Source: Cucumis sativus
Taxonomy: Eukaryota > Streptophyta > Magnoliopsida > Cucurbitales > Cucurbitaceae
NCBI RefSeq assembly: GCF_000004075.3
Contig: NC_026655.2
Location: 26,583,489 to 26,647,488 of the forward strand
Length of the DNA stretch: 64,000 nt
Direction: 5' to 3'
Of this stretch, positions 1-14,300 are shown in pieces. The notes under the pieces are model-generated. The model ran no database searches. It saw only the letters and a program-made list of their open reading frames with translations, and was not told the DNA's origin. How positions within the stretch are numbered: the first letter of the stretch is position 1; each line of letters starts with the position of its first letter. The position numbers and the translations under genes were made by a program.

Positions 1-94
1 GACATTAAAGTTTAATGGGTCAGAGTTAGATTATAGCATTCAAAGGAAACAGAGGAAGAAAAATCGGCCGCTCTTCAGTTCAGTTGCACAGAAG

Positions 95-143
95 CTCTCT
101 TCTTTTCTTTTCCTCTCTTCTCTTTCCTTTCTTTTTTTTTCTT
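95..143 (+). repeat. 49-nt uninterrupted pyrimidine tract
   Basis: Every base from 95 to 143 is C or T. CT-rich tracts like this are common in plant 5' leaders and core promoters. No gene is seen directly downstream. Confidence 0.8.
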
Positions 144-3100
144 AATTAGTTGTAGAATTTGAAATAAAAAAAGGAAAAGCGTGGAATTTTATCAACCATT
201 GGATTGAAATGAAGGGCCAGATTGAGTTCGGGTCGACCCGATTGAAAAATTGAAATGCACGTGATATCGGGTTGATGAATTCAAACAAAATCTATTGAAT
301 GAATTTTGCGTTTAACATTTGCACAAATCACTAAACCTACAATCTCCAACTCCTCATATATACCGTTTTCTTTTAACCCCTTTTTCACTTTTGACACGTC
401 ATCATCTTAACCCTAATTTTACCTTCTTCTTTTTTCTTTTTGTCTCCACGTCATCAATTTTCCTAATTTTATTGCCACTATTTACAAGAAGAAAAAAAAG
501 GTCCAATATTGATTTTTCCTTTAACTATTTAATTCTTTCTTTTACTTTGACTCTAAAGATGAGGAAAAATCATAGTATGACATCTTTAGGTTGAAGGAGC
601 GACACGATAAAATCTATGAGCGGCATGGTTCCAGTCACGGTCAGTAAGTCGAAAAGATATCGAAAAGAATGAGACATACAACTGTTATATATCATCTAAC
701 AACTCTTCGATTTCAGGAACATAATTCACGAGATGATTGAGGCAATCAGAAAACATTATCCCATTTGGTGAGTATCAATCCAAGCTCATTTTTTTTTTAG
801 TAAGTATGAAAAGTGGGGAGTAATTAATAGTTACTTTATCATTTATGTTACAATTTGTCTTTGGTAGTGGTAGATAACTTTATTTTTAGCTTGAAAATGT
901 TTTTAATTTATTTATTAATGATTTATGTTTCTATTCCACAAGTTATTTGTTTCTTCTTTGTGGATTTGTCTTTAGTCTAGAAGTTATTTGTGTATTTGTT
1001 CTTCGTGAGTTTCTAATTCTATCATAAATCTACTGATTTGATTCAGACGTTTTCTTAGCAAACTCAAGTTCGGATGACTCCTTGAGTTTGAGGAAGGGAG
1101 TTAAAGAAAAATTAGGGTTTATAGATTATTAATATACATATATTGGTATTTTTGGTTCATAAATTTTTATTTAGTGGTTTCATAAATAAAACATCATTAT
1201 GCACTCTAAATTATTATGATTTATTTAATAATATAGAAATCTCACAAATATCACGACCATCAAAATAATATTTTAAATTTTCTTTGGTTAGTTATTCTTA
1301 CTTCAATAATTTTGAAAATATATTCTATCACTAAATATATTTCAATAAAAATTAAAGTTGAGATTTATTGAAGTATATATTTAAACTAAAATTAGAATTA
1401 AAATATTATTTTAACTGTTTTTTTAATCTCATTAAAATTCTTCCAAACTTATTTTTTATTTTTCAAATCAAAGGCTTTTTTTTATTTTTAGTAGAATATA
1501 AACTTAAATTTTGTATTGATATTGATCTTTATTTTTACTTTATTTTTTCACTTTAAAATAAAGATGGATAGACCCATATTTTAGGTAAACTTTCTTCTTT
1601 TCCCTTTTTCCCCCATATTTACTTTAGATGGATTAATTCATCATAAATTATCATTTTCTTTATCAATTGGACTCAAATTTCTTCAATAAAATATGGATAA
1701 TCTTTTTCTTTTTTGTTTGTTTGCAATAAATAATTTGATTTAAAAGAACAATTAAATAGGAAAGGTAGGTTGGAAATTGTAGTTAAAGGCTTGTTGGAGC
1801 CAATAGTAATATAGCTTTTTCTTTTTTTCAACTACAGCAAAATTTCAAAATTTATCAAAATCTATCCGTGTCTATCAATGTCATTAATAAATATTGATAT
1901 TAGTCTATCAGATGATGACGATTGGGGTAAGAATTAGTTAGTTATTCTAATTCTAAGTTATTATATAGTTGGATTATAATAGTTTGTGTTTGAAGATTAG
2001 ATTATTAGGAAAATACCATTTTCGTTCTTAGATTTTGAATTTAGTTTTTATTTTGTTCTCTACTTTTTAAAATCTAACACTTTTGTTCTTTGGGATTTCA
2101 ATAATGCTTTGTTTTAGTCATTCAGATGACATAATCATAACTTAAATGGAAAATTGACTAAGATGATGAGTAGACTAAATTTAGACCAAATTATGTTGAT
2201 AATGTAAATATTTTATTTTGGGTAGGGCAAAATGTTTTTTTAAAAAAAAAAACAAAAATAATAGACTTTTTAAATTCCAATATTGAAAGAAATACTTTTT
2301 TAATAACTTCTTCTTCCTCTATATTTTTTTTGTTACCTATAATGAGATTTGAAAATTAAAAAGATTAGATTTTTTTTAAATGATATATTAATTTTAAAAA
2401 TTAGTAAAATATTAAAACTATTTATAAAATATAGTAAAACTCAATCTTATATTTTTCTCTTATTTTTGTTTTTGTAATTTAGATAAAAGATAGTTAAACT
2501 ATATTATAGTTAAGAAAGATGTTGCAAAATCACAAGAAAATTAGTTTAATTTTAAGAATCTAAAAATAAATAAATATGAATATAGATATATATATACATA
2601 TAGTTATGGAACAAATAACTTTAGTTGTTTTGATGGTTGAACAATACAAACCCGAAATCATTGGACAATAGGATGCCCAATATTTATCTTTAATGATTAT
2701 TCTAAATTACGAAAGTTATGGGAAACATAAATATTTTCCAAAATTGTTATTGAACTTGCTATGAAGGCCAAAAGTATATAGCCTACCACACAACTTAATA
2801 AAGAACCCAAACAAATCAAAAGATTAAAAAAAAAAATACTTTCATAATATGAAAAAAATTACATATTTCCTAATTTATAAAAAGATCCATATTTTTGTAT
2901 TTGAAGTAAATTTTTGTGCTATGATAAGTTAAAAAATATACGGTAAACATGCAGTTATATAGTTAACAATTACGAAGAATAGATAAAATTCTTTTAAAAC
3001 AAACAATGATATTAAAGATTTAGTCAATATATATGTGTTTTGATTGAAAGTCGTTTGGATACAAATTGAAAATAATTTAAGTGTATCTAAGTTTTAATTG

Positions 3101-3406
3101 CATAATTAAATTAAAAAATAAAAAAAGAATTTTAAGTGCAGAATTCAATAATACAAAACCCTACTACTAGCTAATTCTACAAAAACATAGTAAAAATGGC
3201 AAGTTTGGGTCGATCCGCATGGAAGTGAGAATCATTTGTAGTTAAGCTTATTTCCTGATTATAGCAATAAAATGTGACGTTTGCTAGGGATCGATAGAGC
3301 CAAGGGCGTGAAAATTAAACTATGTGAAAGTAAAGGATAGAGGCCAAAAACCTAGGATAGAAATTTATTTTTTGTAATTGCTATCATCCAAGTATCTTGA
3401 TTGAAC

Positions 3407-3424
3407 ATATATATATATATATAT
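3407..3424. repeat. (AT)9 microsatellite
   Basis: Nine perfect AT units in intergenic DNA. Confidence 0.9.
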
Positions 3425-6400
3425 TTGATTATGCATTCACAACGACTTACCTAATCTGTCCAAATTCATCGACGCTCCATGCAATCAAATTGTTTGGGCT
3501 AAACAACGCAAGCACCCTAAACTATCAATTGTATTAAAGCTTAAGTCCTAATTAAACTACATGTCATAGAGTTCCTATTGGGTGTAAGCCATTAATTCTA
3601 TGCTTATTACAATTAAGAGTTTCATTGTGTGTGTAACAAAAATTAGTAAGCTTAACTAATTAACCAATTGTTGAACCTAATTGAACAATGCATCCAAAGG
3701 TTCAAGATAACTATAAATCCTAACGTACAAGATTCAATTCATTTAATTATTACTTGGGTGATGATAATTTAAACAAAGTGAACGATTTAAGCAACGTATA
3801 AAGCTTAAATCAATTATATAGATGATATATTATCAAGGAAAATGGACATCAATCTAATCAAGAAATTAGTCATATATCTAGAAGCTAAAATAGATTCAAA
3901 GACGCAAAGTCACAATCTCAAGTGATATACATCCGGTTTGCTCCCATTAAGAAACAAAAATCGTTCGCCTAAACATCTTCACATATCATATAACAAATGT
4001 GAAGGAGAGAGAGCTTCCAATCCATAGAGTACAACCAAAGAAATGAAAAACTTATACTTAAGATGCTAAAAAGATAGAGAGGATGAAGAATTTTTTAAAG
4101 GCTCACCGTTCTCCATCAAAACCAAACATGAAAATCCTACAGACAGAAGAACATATCTATAAAATTCACGAAGCGTCTAGCCCTATTTTACCATTTGTTC
4201 TATTGTGTTTTTGTCCATGAAAGTCGTAACAGCTCTCTATGCATGCCTTCTATCAACACATCCAGATTAATGCATTGCGATGCCTTGCCTTATGTGCTCT
4301 TTGCCCTTCAAACAAAATGCATAGCACAACACATGGCATCTTTGCACAAACTTCAAGGATGTGTTCATCTTTCAACGTCATTTGGAGACTTGGGTATTAA
4401 ATATCACTTTAGATGACTACAAACATGCCTCAAATGGTACGTAAGACTCTAAAATGCATGATATATTAAATGATATTTGAAAATAACAATTATACCCAAA
4501 AAAAATTAAGATAAAAAAACTCATTATCATTCCGTTTATATTCAATATGTGTATTTAGTTAGTAACTATAACTAGTTTTATATTTTATGAATATATTTTT
4601 AAATATATTTTAAAAAATCGTATGAATTGTTAATTCATGCCATAAACATATCTCTATAAATATAAAATCCCAATTATGTTTTGTTTGATTCCATCATTTT
4701 CAAAATTATTCTAAACAAGTTTCTAAATATGCCGAAAAAAAAAAAAAAAATCCTTGTTAGTTAATATGATTGGTGAATTGAGCTAACCTTTTTTTTTTTT
4801 CCTTTTTGAAAGATTTATAAAATTAATAAGTCATTTGCAGATTTGTTATTAATTATATGATGATTTTATTTTTCTTAAAGACAATTAATTGCATTATTCC
4901 TCATAATTAATGTTTGAAATACTTGGTCCTTTCTTCATTAACACAATTTTTAAATTTTAAATACTTTTTTGTCTTTTACTAATTTTTTTTATATACATTT
5001 AAGATAGAATATTTCAAATAATTCTTTTTTTATATTTCATTTATGAGGGTGACAATTTTCGAATCTCAAATGAAACTTTTCTAAATTTTGTATATCTTTA
5101 AAGAAAAATCATTCTGAAAAGTTAATTTTGTGTTATTATTTAAAAGAGAATGGTAACGAATATAAATTCTAATACATTTTTGTGTAATTAAACCTATTGA
5201 ATTAAAAAGTTTGGGTTGAATATTGTGGGATTAGCCCAATACTATAACTGGCCCAATCTCTACAATGTTCATTGCTTAATGGGCTCAAATTCAACCCAAT
5301 AAGCCCAATCTTCAATTATTCCTTGGGAAGCCCAACAATTTGAAATTTCAAAATTAAGATTCAATTTGAAAGAGAGAAACTTTGAAATTTGTTCTAAAGA
5401 AAAAACTTTGATAATTCCCTTTTTTGTTTATTAATTAAAAGAAAAACTTTGATGACTTTTTTTCTCTATCTCTCTCTCTCCTTTTTGAGAAAACTTTTTC
5501 TCTTTCTTTTTATGATCAATTTGAAAATTCAAATTAAAGATTCAGTTTTACATTGAAAAAAAAGTTGTAAACTTAAAATCTTATATAAACAGTCACTTCA
5601 CCAAATGTAAAATAGATGTAGACATTTGCACCAACTCAATATTTTTGTTAAAATATCAATTTCAATTGCTAACAAATTAATATCTCATTTTCTAACTCCA
5701 AATTATTTGCTATTTAATTTTTTTGAGACATTTTTTCTTCTTTATAACAGCCTTATCTACGTCAAAATCTTAACTATTAGGTAATCGAACAGCTCGTTGA
5801 TTATCTTCAACGTATTCAATGTCAAGATAGGTTTTAGTGTTAAGTCGTGTGTTCAAAACGTTTTTTCTTTATTAACATATGCCAGGAAAACTCTTAACAA
5901 AAATAATTCTACATGTAAAGACAAATAATAAAAAAGTTTGAAAAGGGAAAAGATTTTAGTTATATATAATTTATCACTTATTCATATATAGTTTTTACTT
6001 TAAGAAAATATCATGAATGTTTCATTCTTTAAGTAAAAGTTTTTTTTTCTTTTTCTCAAAAACAATAAAATGAAAATTTAAGTTTTTTAGTCATTTTTGT
6101 AGGTTCGATATTTTCATCACATGGCAAAAAAATAATGAAACATGAAAAATAAAGCAAAAGAAGAAGAGCCATGAATATATAAATATAACTTATGGGTATC
6201 TTATCTAAATAGTTCATCGATTGTTTAATTGAAATCGACATGCTTTTACTTTTAATTCTCTTTTAAAAGAAACAAAAAATGTCATTAATTAATCCTCTCC
6301 AAACATAGATATAGCAGACGATATCATATTGAAATAAAGTCGTACAGAATCTCACACACTACTTTTAACATTTAATTTTCATTTTTGAGACGAAAAACAA

Positions 6401-6699
6401 AACCAAAACGTCATTAACGTAATCCTAACATAGATTTGTTGTTTTAACTTTTAATTATTCTCTAACGTTAAATTAAGTAAGTACTTAATAACAGTGATTA
6501 AAGAAAAGGTAATAATGCTAATGATGATTAATTGTAAAAACCCTAAAGGAAGCAAAACCAACATCTCAACTCTCTTCTTTTGGATTTGTTTAAGTGGTGG
6601 GGCTTAACACAGCTGTTTGGCAATACAAACCACCAAATCAAAACCAACCTGTAAAAAACCCTTCATTAATAATAATAATTCTATTTTTCCTTTTTTTGC

Positions 6700-6707
6700 T
6701 ATAAATA
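6700..6707 (+). promoter_or_regulatory. TATA box of the arabinogalactan-peptide gene
   Basis: TATAAATA lies 122 bases upstream of the start codon at 6822. A start site about 30 bases on would give a leader of roughly 90 nt. The sequence between is A/C-rich and has no upstream ATG, as is usual for a highly expressed small secreted-protein gene. Confidence 0.7.
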
Positions 6708-6821
6708 CCAACACTTCCTTCTTCATTTCCCTTCAACAAATTCAAACAAACCAGAGGAACCCCATTTGAAAAAAATCCTCATATACATACCCAAACCCAT
6801 TTTCAAGGATTTTTTTCATCA

Positions 6822-7019
6822 ATGGAAGCAGCAGCAAAGAGATTTCAAGGTCTAATGGTAACAATGATGGTGGTTGTTCTCATCGCTATTTCATCATCAT
6901 CCGCCATTGTTGCAGCTCAAGAAGCTCCAGCTCCAAGCCCAGCTTCTGATGCCTCTCTTTCTATTCCAACTTTAATGGCTTCTTTTGTTCCTCTTGTTTT
7001 TGGATTCTTTTTCATCTAA
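6822..7019 (+). CDS. arabinogalactan peptide (AG-peptide), GPI-anchored
   Basis: Single-exon gene for 65 aa. Residues 1 to about 32 are a signal peptide (basic KR near the N-terminus, then a hydrophobic stretch ending AIVAA). Next comes a short Ala/Pro/Ser core, QEAPAPSPASDAS, with the Ala-Pro and Ser-Pro dipeptides where Hyp-linked arabinogalactan is added in the AGP family. The last ~20 residues (LSIPTLMASFVPLVFGFFFI) are a hydrophobic tail of the kind removed when a GPI anchor is attached, probably after the Asp-Ala-Ser segment. The mature product would be only about 12-13 residues, glycosylated and held on the outer face of the plasma membrane. Length and layout match the Arabidopsis AGP16/20/22/41 type. 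The exact orthologue and biological role cannot be told from sequence. Confidence 0.9.
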   Translation: MEAAAKRFQGLMVTMMVVVLIAISSSSAIVAAQEAPAPSPASDASLSIPTLMASFVPLVFGFFFI

Positions 7020-10000
7020 TAATTCTTCCCCCTAATTCCTTCTTCTTTTATTTCATTTTTAATTACCATTTATATCTTTTGTAATTTCCCTATGGATATA
7101 TAAATGTGTGTGTGTGTGTATGTGTTTTTCTTTTTTCTTTTTTCTTTTAGGGGATGGTGATTGAATTTGTTTGGGTGTGATTTGGGATTATTATTAATTT
7201 TATGTATATTTTTCCATATTAATTTAATGTTATGTTATGTTATTATTAATTTCTTTTCCTAGTTTTCTTATATTTTGCAATTATATATCTATGTTTCATT
7301 TAGCAATTCAAGTGATTTACTCATTTAGTTGAATAACATAACAAAAATTGGTAAAAAATAGAAGTGATTTTGTTCGGTATAATAATTTGTCAATTCTATC
7401 TATTTTTTAAAAATAACCCTTGGAAACATATTTCATTAGTCATTTTTAATAATTAACCGACTAAATAAGAAAAAAAAAGGTATACTATCTACTTTAATTC
7501 AAACTCGAACAACGTACATAGTATCAACATTTACTAAACCGACCATAGTCCGTTTAGTGAAAGTTTGATGGAAAAATCGATTATGAGTGACCGACGAACA
7601 GCAACCAAAACAATCACGTTTTGAAAATAAAACGACAATATAGAAACGACTAGAAAAGGTGTAGAAAATAAAAGAAAAATATGATAGAAATTTAAAAGAT
7701 GTGAAAAGAAAGTTGGAGACAAAATGAAGAGTGATCACATGGGGAGGTCAGTAGTCAGTGAGCTGTGGCTTTACAGATAGAGACTCCATTATTGTAATCT
7801 TTCCAAAGCCCAAAACTAATTTTAGGTGTTAAAATGTATAAATGTTTATATATATATGGGGATGAAATGATATTTTTTGAGACCAAACCAAATTAAAATG
7901 TGTATATAGTTTAGTTTAGGTTTGTTTTAAATTTAGTATTTATTATATTCCATTGTAAATAACTAGCTGTGCTTTCAGAAGAATTAGCTACAGAAGAGCA
8001 TGATAGATCAAAAAAATCGATTCAACCAACTAAACCGAAGTCGGCCCGATAGAAAACAAGATGGGTTGGTTTTGAAAAGTTTCAAATTGAGAATTTTCAA
8101 AGTGTTAAACTATCCTAACAAAAACCGACCGACCAATGATCAACAGTGAGAATAGTTGAAATAATGTTTGGTAAACATCAACTTAAACTTCGGAAATTTA
8201 TATTATAGTGTTTTGTAAACAATTTTTTTTTCAAAAAAGACTTATTTTAGATATAATAACAAAATAGTTTTTACTTTATTTATTTTTAATATTATTAACA
8301 AATATCAAACAACGAAACGAATGTTTTAGCCGATTATTCTTACAAACCTATATCGTAAGTCTTATCTTTGATCCTCATTCGAGTCTATATTGTGATCAAA
8401 ATTTTTACCAAGCACAAAATGACATTGGAAGGGCTCAACTTCTTGGCTTAGATAACACCAAAACGTGCTATTAAAACCATCGATGGATTTAGTATAGGCT
8501 TAGGATGGGTTTAAATTCTTCCTGAACTTTATGCAATTTATATATATATATATAAACTCAAATAGTACCAATATCATAATCGACTAGTCTAGTGGTAAAA
8601 CTATGACTCGGCTCGGTTAAAAAGAGAAATATCTAAGATGAAGAGAACTATTTTTTTGGCCCTATTTGTAGGCATTACCTTGAAAATAAATTGTAACATA
8701 GAAAGAAGAATATAATGGCCACATTTTCCTATAGATATTTGTTGAGAGATATAGGAAAAAAGCAGTATTAATTAATACATTTGGAGACCAATATGATGTT
8801 GCCATTTAGCATTTTGTTTCTCTCAAACAAAAATGTCAATTTCTCTTTCATTAATGAAATTTGGAAACTTAGAGAGAGAGAGAGAGAGGACAGCATAGAG
8901 AGAAAAGGCATCACATGTTGATGCTTACTTATGCACATGGGGCTGTGACATCTAATTATTTGGCCATATTTCATATTCCATATCATATGATCCAAACAAA
9001 ACTACAGTTTTATTCAAATCAAATTTTATATTTTTCTTAATTTTTGTAATCATGTCTAAATACTATAATACCCTAAATATTTCAATGTTCTTATGATATT
9101 TCATATTCTAAACTGCTTTTTTTTTTATCTTAAAGGGGACGAAAGATCATCTTGATACAGTCTAGGGAGATCAAATCCTATAAAGTTTGATGTTTACGTT
9201 TTTCTCGAACAATCTCCGTTCTATCAGACGATGCATGTAAGTTCTCGATAATTAATTCTAGCTTTTCCATGATGAATGGGAATTGTTAAATCAATAGCAA
9301 TAAGTCCTAGTTGAAGAGACTTATATACAAAATGATTTGACAAATTGGGATGAGAGGAGAATTCAAATAACTTAATTCATCAACCATCAATAAGTTTAGC
9401 TAGGGTATTTATAGCACGACATAAATGTGTATGACTTATTAGAACCTTAGCTATTATTTTAGTACTAAAGTCTTAGATAGTTGATGTTTAGATGAAGCAT
9501 TATTCTTTCTAGAATTCAAATTTTGTTATAGAACGCTATACTATTTGAATTAAAAATAAATGAAAATTAAAAGAGAACCCTAACTAGGACATTAATTATC
9601 AAAGGAAAGAACATCTAAATTGATTAATGAAACTTTAAAAGACATAATATAGTGCAAAAAAAAAAAAAAAAAGAGACAAAAGTAAAACCAAGTGTAAGTA
9701 AGTCCAAAAGAATAAGACCTAACAATAATTGAAAACAAAACTTAAAAGAAAAGCATGAAAAGCATCAATAAATCTTTTCACCTAATTAATTTAAACTTAA
9801 TCCAAAGGGACTCTTCTCTTTTAAGCTATATGCTAAAACCTCACCATCTCAAAATATTTATATGCTAATTCCTAACCACCAAAGTTAAAGTATGGTTTAA
9901 ATATTAGAGAATGTTAACTTATTGCATGTGATCATATGCTAAGAAACTACCATTAATATTTTTAATAGAATCATATCTTAGGATAAAAGGATTATATGCA

Positions 10001-11391
10001 AACATCTTTCTTAAAATAGTCCTTAATATGGTAGTGCAAAAAGTTTAAATACTTCATATATTTTGATTTTTTTTTTTTTTGTACTTCTAAAGTGTTTCGA
10101 TTCCTTAAAAAATGAAATGAAATAAGATCAAAATGACCACATTTTAGAAGTACAAAAATTAAAATGAACATATAGTAATTATCATAAAAATAAACTTAAT
10201 AGAATTAAAATGAACTAAAATTAGAATTACGAAGACCATGACGGTAGAATTATGTAGAACTCAACCACAGACATGTACGACCTATAAAACATATCATATT
10301 CAAGTAAGGTCATAAAAAAACTCTGTCTGAGTTCTAGTATGTTCTAAGAACAACAAAATTATAGGTGATGGAAATAAATGTGCAATGAATGAAGACCATA
10401 AGAATACTTTTCCAAGAACAACTTGCATAAAATAATAGTTCCAAAAAGCTGATCTAGAAAACAAATTCAAAGCGAATGTAAATGTCGCTTCATATCATTC
10501 ATTGTGAATTACACAAACTAAGGACATTCTTTATATACTTCATTCAATATTATAAAAATAAAGGAGCTTGGTTTGGTAGTTTGAAATATAGAAGCAGAAT
10601 ACAAGGACAGTAGAACACAACAAATTCAAAATCACATGGGGCTGTGTAGCAACCAGGCCAGATAAGAACATACCACATTTTCAAAATCACCCCATGTTTA
10701 TTTCCTTGTAAAAACTTTGATCCCCGTCAATTATATACTTGTTTTCTAAATCAAGCTCTTGTTGTAAATATCTCCCACGCATCAATAAAGTTGAAAAAAA
10801 GATAATCTAAACACAGCTCAACTAGTCGAGGTAAGACAAACCAATAAGTCAGAAGTTTAATCTCTTAGACTATAAACTCAAAAGTAAAAAAATAAATAAA
10901 TAAATAAAAACACTAACTTCCCCATTTAATAAGAATAACAAATAGACAAAGATATTTTCAGGATACCATCTCTAGAACTGCAAATGGTCAATCTTTGGTC
11001 ATTAGACAAACTCTAGACAAGGTCACAAGGACAAACCGATTATGATAGACAGTCATTGAAAACTGTTGGCTGGGAGTAATAAAAGAGGCTGTCAAATAAG
11101 TGGTTCTATCATTGGATTATATTCTGAGAAAATCGAGGGATCTCAATCACACTGATTTTCAAGTTGCAATTCCCTTTTGTTACATATACAACTGTCCTAA
11201 TTTTTCACATAAACCTGAACTGAGATTTAATTCTCTCTTCCCTAATTCCTACCAACTAAGCATATAATTAAGAATTGCCCACCTATCTAGCATGTACAAG
11301 AATTATAATACATATAACTTTACATGGTAAGAAGGTCTTAATAGAACAATTAGCAAGAAACAACCTGAGCATTACCTCAGTTGACATCGTC
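7020..11391. other. intergenic region between AG-peptide gene and MED13 3' end
   Basis: No gene seen. It begins with the 3' end of the AG-peptide transcript, including a short TG-rich run near 7105-7125. It also contains (TA)n at about 8539-8554, a (GA)n run at about 8871-8888, and two short pieces that recall tRNA-type promoter boxes (near 8585-8600 and 10822-10870), too degraded to call elements. The last few hundred bases before 11392 are probably the MED13 3' UTR, which is transcribed from the minus strand. Confidence 0.55.
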
Positions 11392-14300
11392 CTAACGTTT
11401 CGTTTTTTCAGCGCGCCTAGAGAGCTCCGTGTCAGCAAAATGAAGAATCCTTCGGAGTCTTAAAACCATATCACAGTGAAAAGGCAGTGCAGTTCGCCGG
11501 TCCAAGTATGCTGGGCTCACAGTCATCCATGATAAGGCATGAAGCTCTGCTATGATGGATTCAAGGATCAAATGTGTCTCTATTTCAAAGTCTCTGGATT
11601 CGACAGTTGAACTTCTTCCCACTTGCTTGATAACTCCGCGGACATTCTTTTCTTGTGTGATATTGTTTCCGTAATAATCAATGAGACTAACCGAAAGGAC
11701 TGATGGCCATTCCTCTTTCATGTTGCTTCGAGAATCCTTTCTCATTGAGGGTACAGCTCTTGAAATAGCAAATCCAGTCGAAAGTGGAACTGCAGAGCCC
11801 TTACTGTGTAGGAGATGTGCTAAAGGTGGGGATTCGGCCGTGAGGCATGTGGGAAGCTGAAGAGGGTTAGAGGGAAGGAAACGCAGACTGGGTGATGGGA
11901 TTAGTATATAAGAAGAAGATGTGGAACCAAGTGACTTTACAGGGGTAAAGCCTTCAATATACATGGACGAACCCGTGTGTACACTGCCTTGATTTCCACC
12001 TGTTAAAGACTTTAGGTTAGTACTGAGAAAAGTCACTGCTGCAAAACCTAAAATGCATCAAATAAATATTTTTCCACGCACCTCAAGAAACTCAAACCCA
12101 GGACATTTCAAATTATAGACAGACCATAATGACAGCTACTGCAATGTACTTAAAACCATCACAAAGACATCAATTGCTTATGAAATTTCCAGAAGGAAGC
12201 TAAGTTGGAGGTTTTCTAGCCCAGAAGATGAAAGAACAGAAAGCCTTGATCACATGCACACAAGAGAGTTTGAGATGAATTTTCTACTCTACATATTCCC
12301 CGCTGCTTTTTTATCCAAACTAATCACAAATATTTGTTAAAAAATAAATTAATAGCAGATAGGGAATGTTCGGCTCGAGATTTAGGACATCTAAGTTTAT
12401 GGATTGCAATTTGCAAACCCAAGGTTGCATAGTTGTATGTCCAGATAGTGCCAAAGAATGAGTAATACAGATTCATATCCATTTGGCAGACTCTTTTTTC
12501 TTTCATTGATAACCTGGGAACCCGATTGCTAAATTTTATTTTAAAAAATAGAAATGCTTGATCAAAGTAAGATTATTAAGTATAACAAATTAAAATGAGT
12601 AACATTATTATTACTGATCAATGATCATTTATTAAAAACAATTAAAAAAGGAGGCTAAAGAGATTTCATCTTATGGTAAAAAAATTCATTCAGCTCAGTT
12701 ATATCCCAAGAAGAAAAAAAAAATGGAGGATCTGCTGCCCCCCAACCCAGAGCTGAACTCAAGAGACATCATATTTGCAAGTATCTAATTACTAGTAGTT
12801 CTTTTTATTAATTTTTATCAAGAGAAACATAATTTCATTAAAGACTTGGTAAACTCGTAGACTAGTAAAAGCAAACTTACCTAACAAACCTAAGCTCAAC
12901 TTCATACAACCCTCATGTTTCTCCAACGAAAAGGTCTCCAGAAAATATTTCAACAAAATGCAATTTTATACTATAGCAGTTTTATGTTATAGCCCTTAAA
13001 ATACTTATTATGAATCTGAATAAAACAACATGAAGTATGAAATTCTTCAAAACACAAACAAAAAGAGGGAAAAAGGTAATAATTTACAACAATTAAACGA
13101 AACAAAAAGTTCAGCCACAAAACATTAATTGAAGAAAATAAGGTATGTATTAGATACTGGCAACTTATCTTACCAGGAGATGCTGAATCAGCTTGAAGTA
13201 ATAGCTGAAGAGAATGCTCCATCGAAACTGCAACGAAACTAATACTATGCACCCACTGAATCAACCCTCTTGAGTTGTCAACGACTGCATGACCACCCAT
13301 TAGCTGTTTTCTAATAGCAGGTTGTCCAATACCAGCTTTCATAAAGCCTGTGGTTTTTGAATGCGGGCTATATAAAGGATTTGGGGAGGAGGGTAGGTTT
13401 CTATCATGTATCAAACTCATCTCTTGTTGTTGCAAGGAACTCCCATTAGTACTTGATGATATCCCATCTGGCATGCAGCGGCGAAGTTGCAAGGGCCATT
13501 TTTTCACCTCAGATCCCCATAGTGAGTAAATGGCCTTCTGCCACTCTAGTCATAACAAGATGGAAAAAAGTGTATCATTAGTTCAAACAATCAGAAATTT
13601 AAAATTAAATTTTGAAAATCTTCAACGGAAAATTTTTTAAATGGTAAATGGATGAATACGTGAAAGTAGTGAGTAGTAAAATCATCAAAAGAAGAATAAG
13701 ATGTATGTGGGGATCCTTTTGAAGCAGATCACATCTGAATGAGACTATGATGTAATTGTGAAATAAACCTTCATGATTTAAACTAATTAGTAAATCTTTG
13801 ACCAAAGCCATGGGTAGGCATATAAAATTCACTGTGCATCAGATACTAGAAGAAGAATGTACTACAATTGAATTGATAAATACTGAAAGATGAAAATAAT
13901 AATGATATGAAGAATTTGTACCTAGATACTCAAGTTCATAGAACATTCCAATTCTTGCAATAACCAAGTCCCTTGGCTTGGAGACACCAGTATCAGGTGA
14001 ACATGACTGAAGTATCATACAGCCTTGCTGCAGAACTTGGACAAAAATGCACTCCAGACCCTTCGTATCCTGCCTGCTGCTGATACCTCCAAATGGAAAT
14101 GTATGGCTGTCTAACAATTCTCCTCGCGAATCTGTCCAGATACATACTAGCCAGCGCCAATCTTCTGTCCATCCATAGGAACAGTGTAGACTAGGGTTCT
14201 TCTGATGGCCACATCCAAAGCCATCCATCTCAGGCCCATCTAGTTGAGAGTTAGATCCCATATCCATACCTACTGTTGAATTTGTACCCTGTAAAAAGGC

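Larger units (their letters stand above)
1..6690. other. AT-rich intergenic region, no supported gene
   Basis: No reading frame here has the composition or similarity of a real protein; the short frames are low-complexity (poly-F/L/K) or start at random. Visible structure: an uninterrupted pyrimidine run at 95-143, an (AT)9 run at 3407-3424, a stretch at 2017-2110 resembling one arm of the fold-back repeat at 42.8-43.3 kb, a piece at 1830-1915 of a repeat family with TCTATCA/TGATAG motifs also seen near 53.9 and 57.9 kb, and a cluster of GCCCA motifs at 5233-5335. The first ~150 bases, pyrimidine-rich, could be the leader or promoter of a gene off the left edge, but I cannot show this. Confidence 0.6.

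Noticed and set aside
319..594. 91-codon frame near the left edge
   Set aside because: Phe/Leu/Lys/Arg-rich translation of T- and A-rich simple sequence, with no recognisable family.
4195..4416. 73-codon plus-strand frame
   Set aside because: No domain, signal peptide or promoter; Cys/His spacing is irregular, and it sits alone in AT-rich DNA.
8576..8606. tRNA-like A box (TCTAGTGGTAAAA)
   Set aside because: No matching B box at the right distance and no cloverleaf; at most a SINE fragment.
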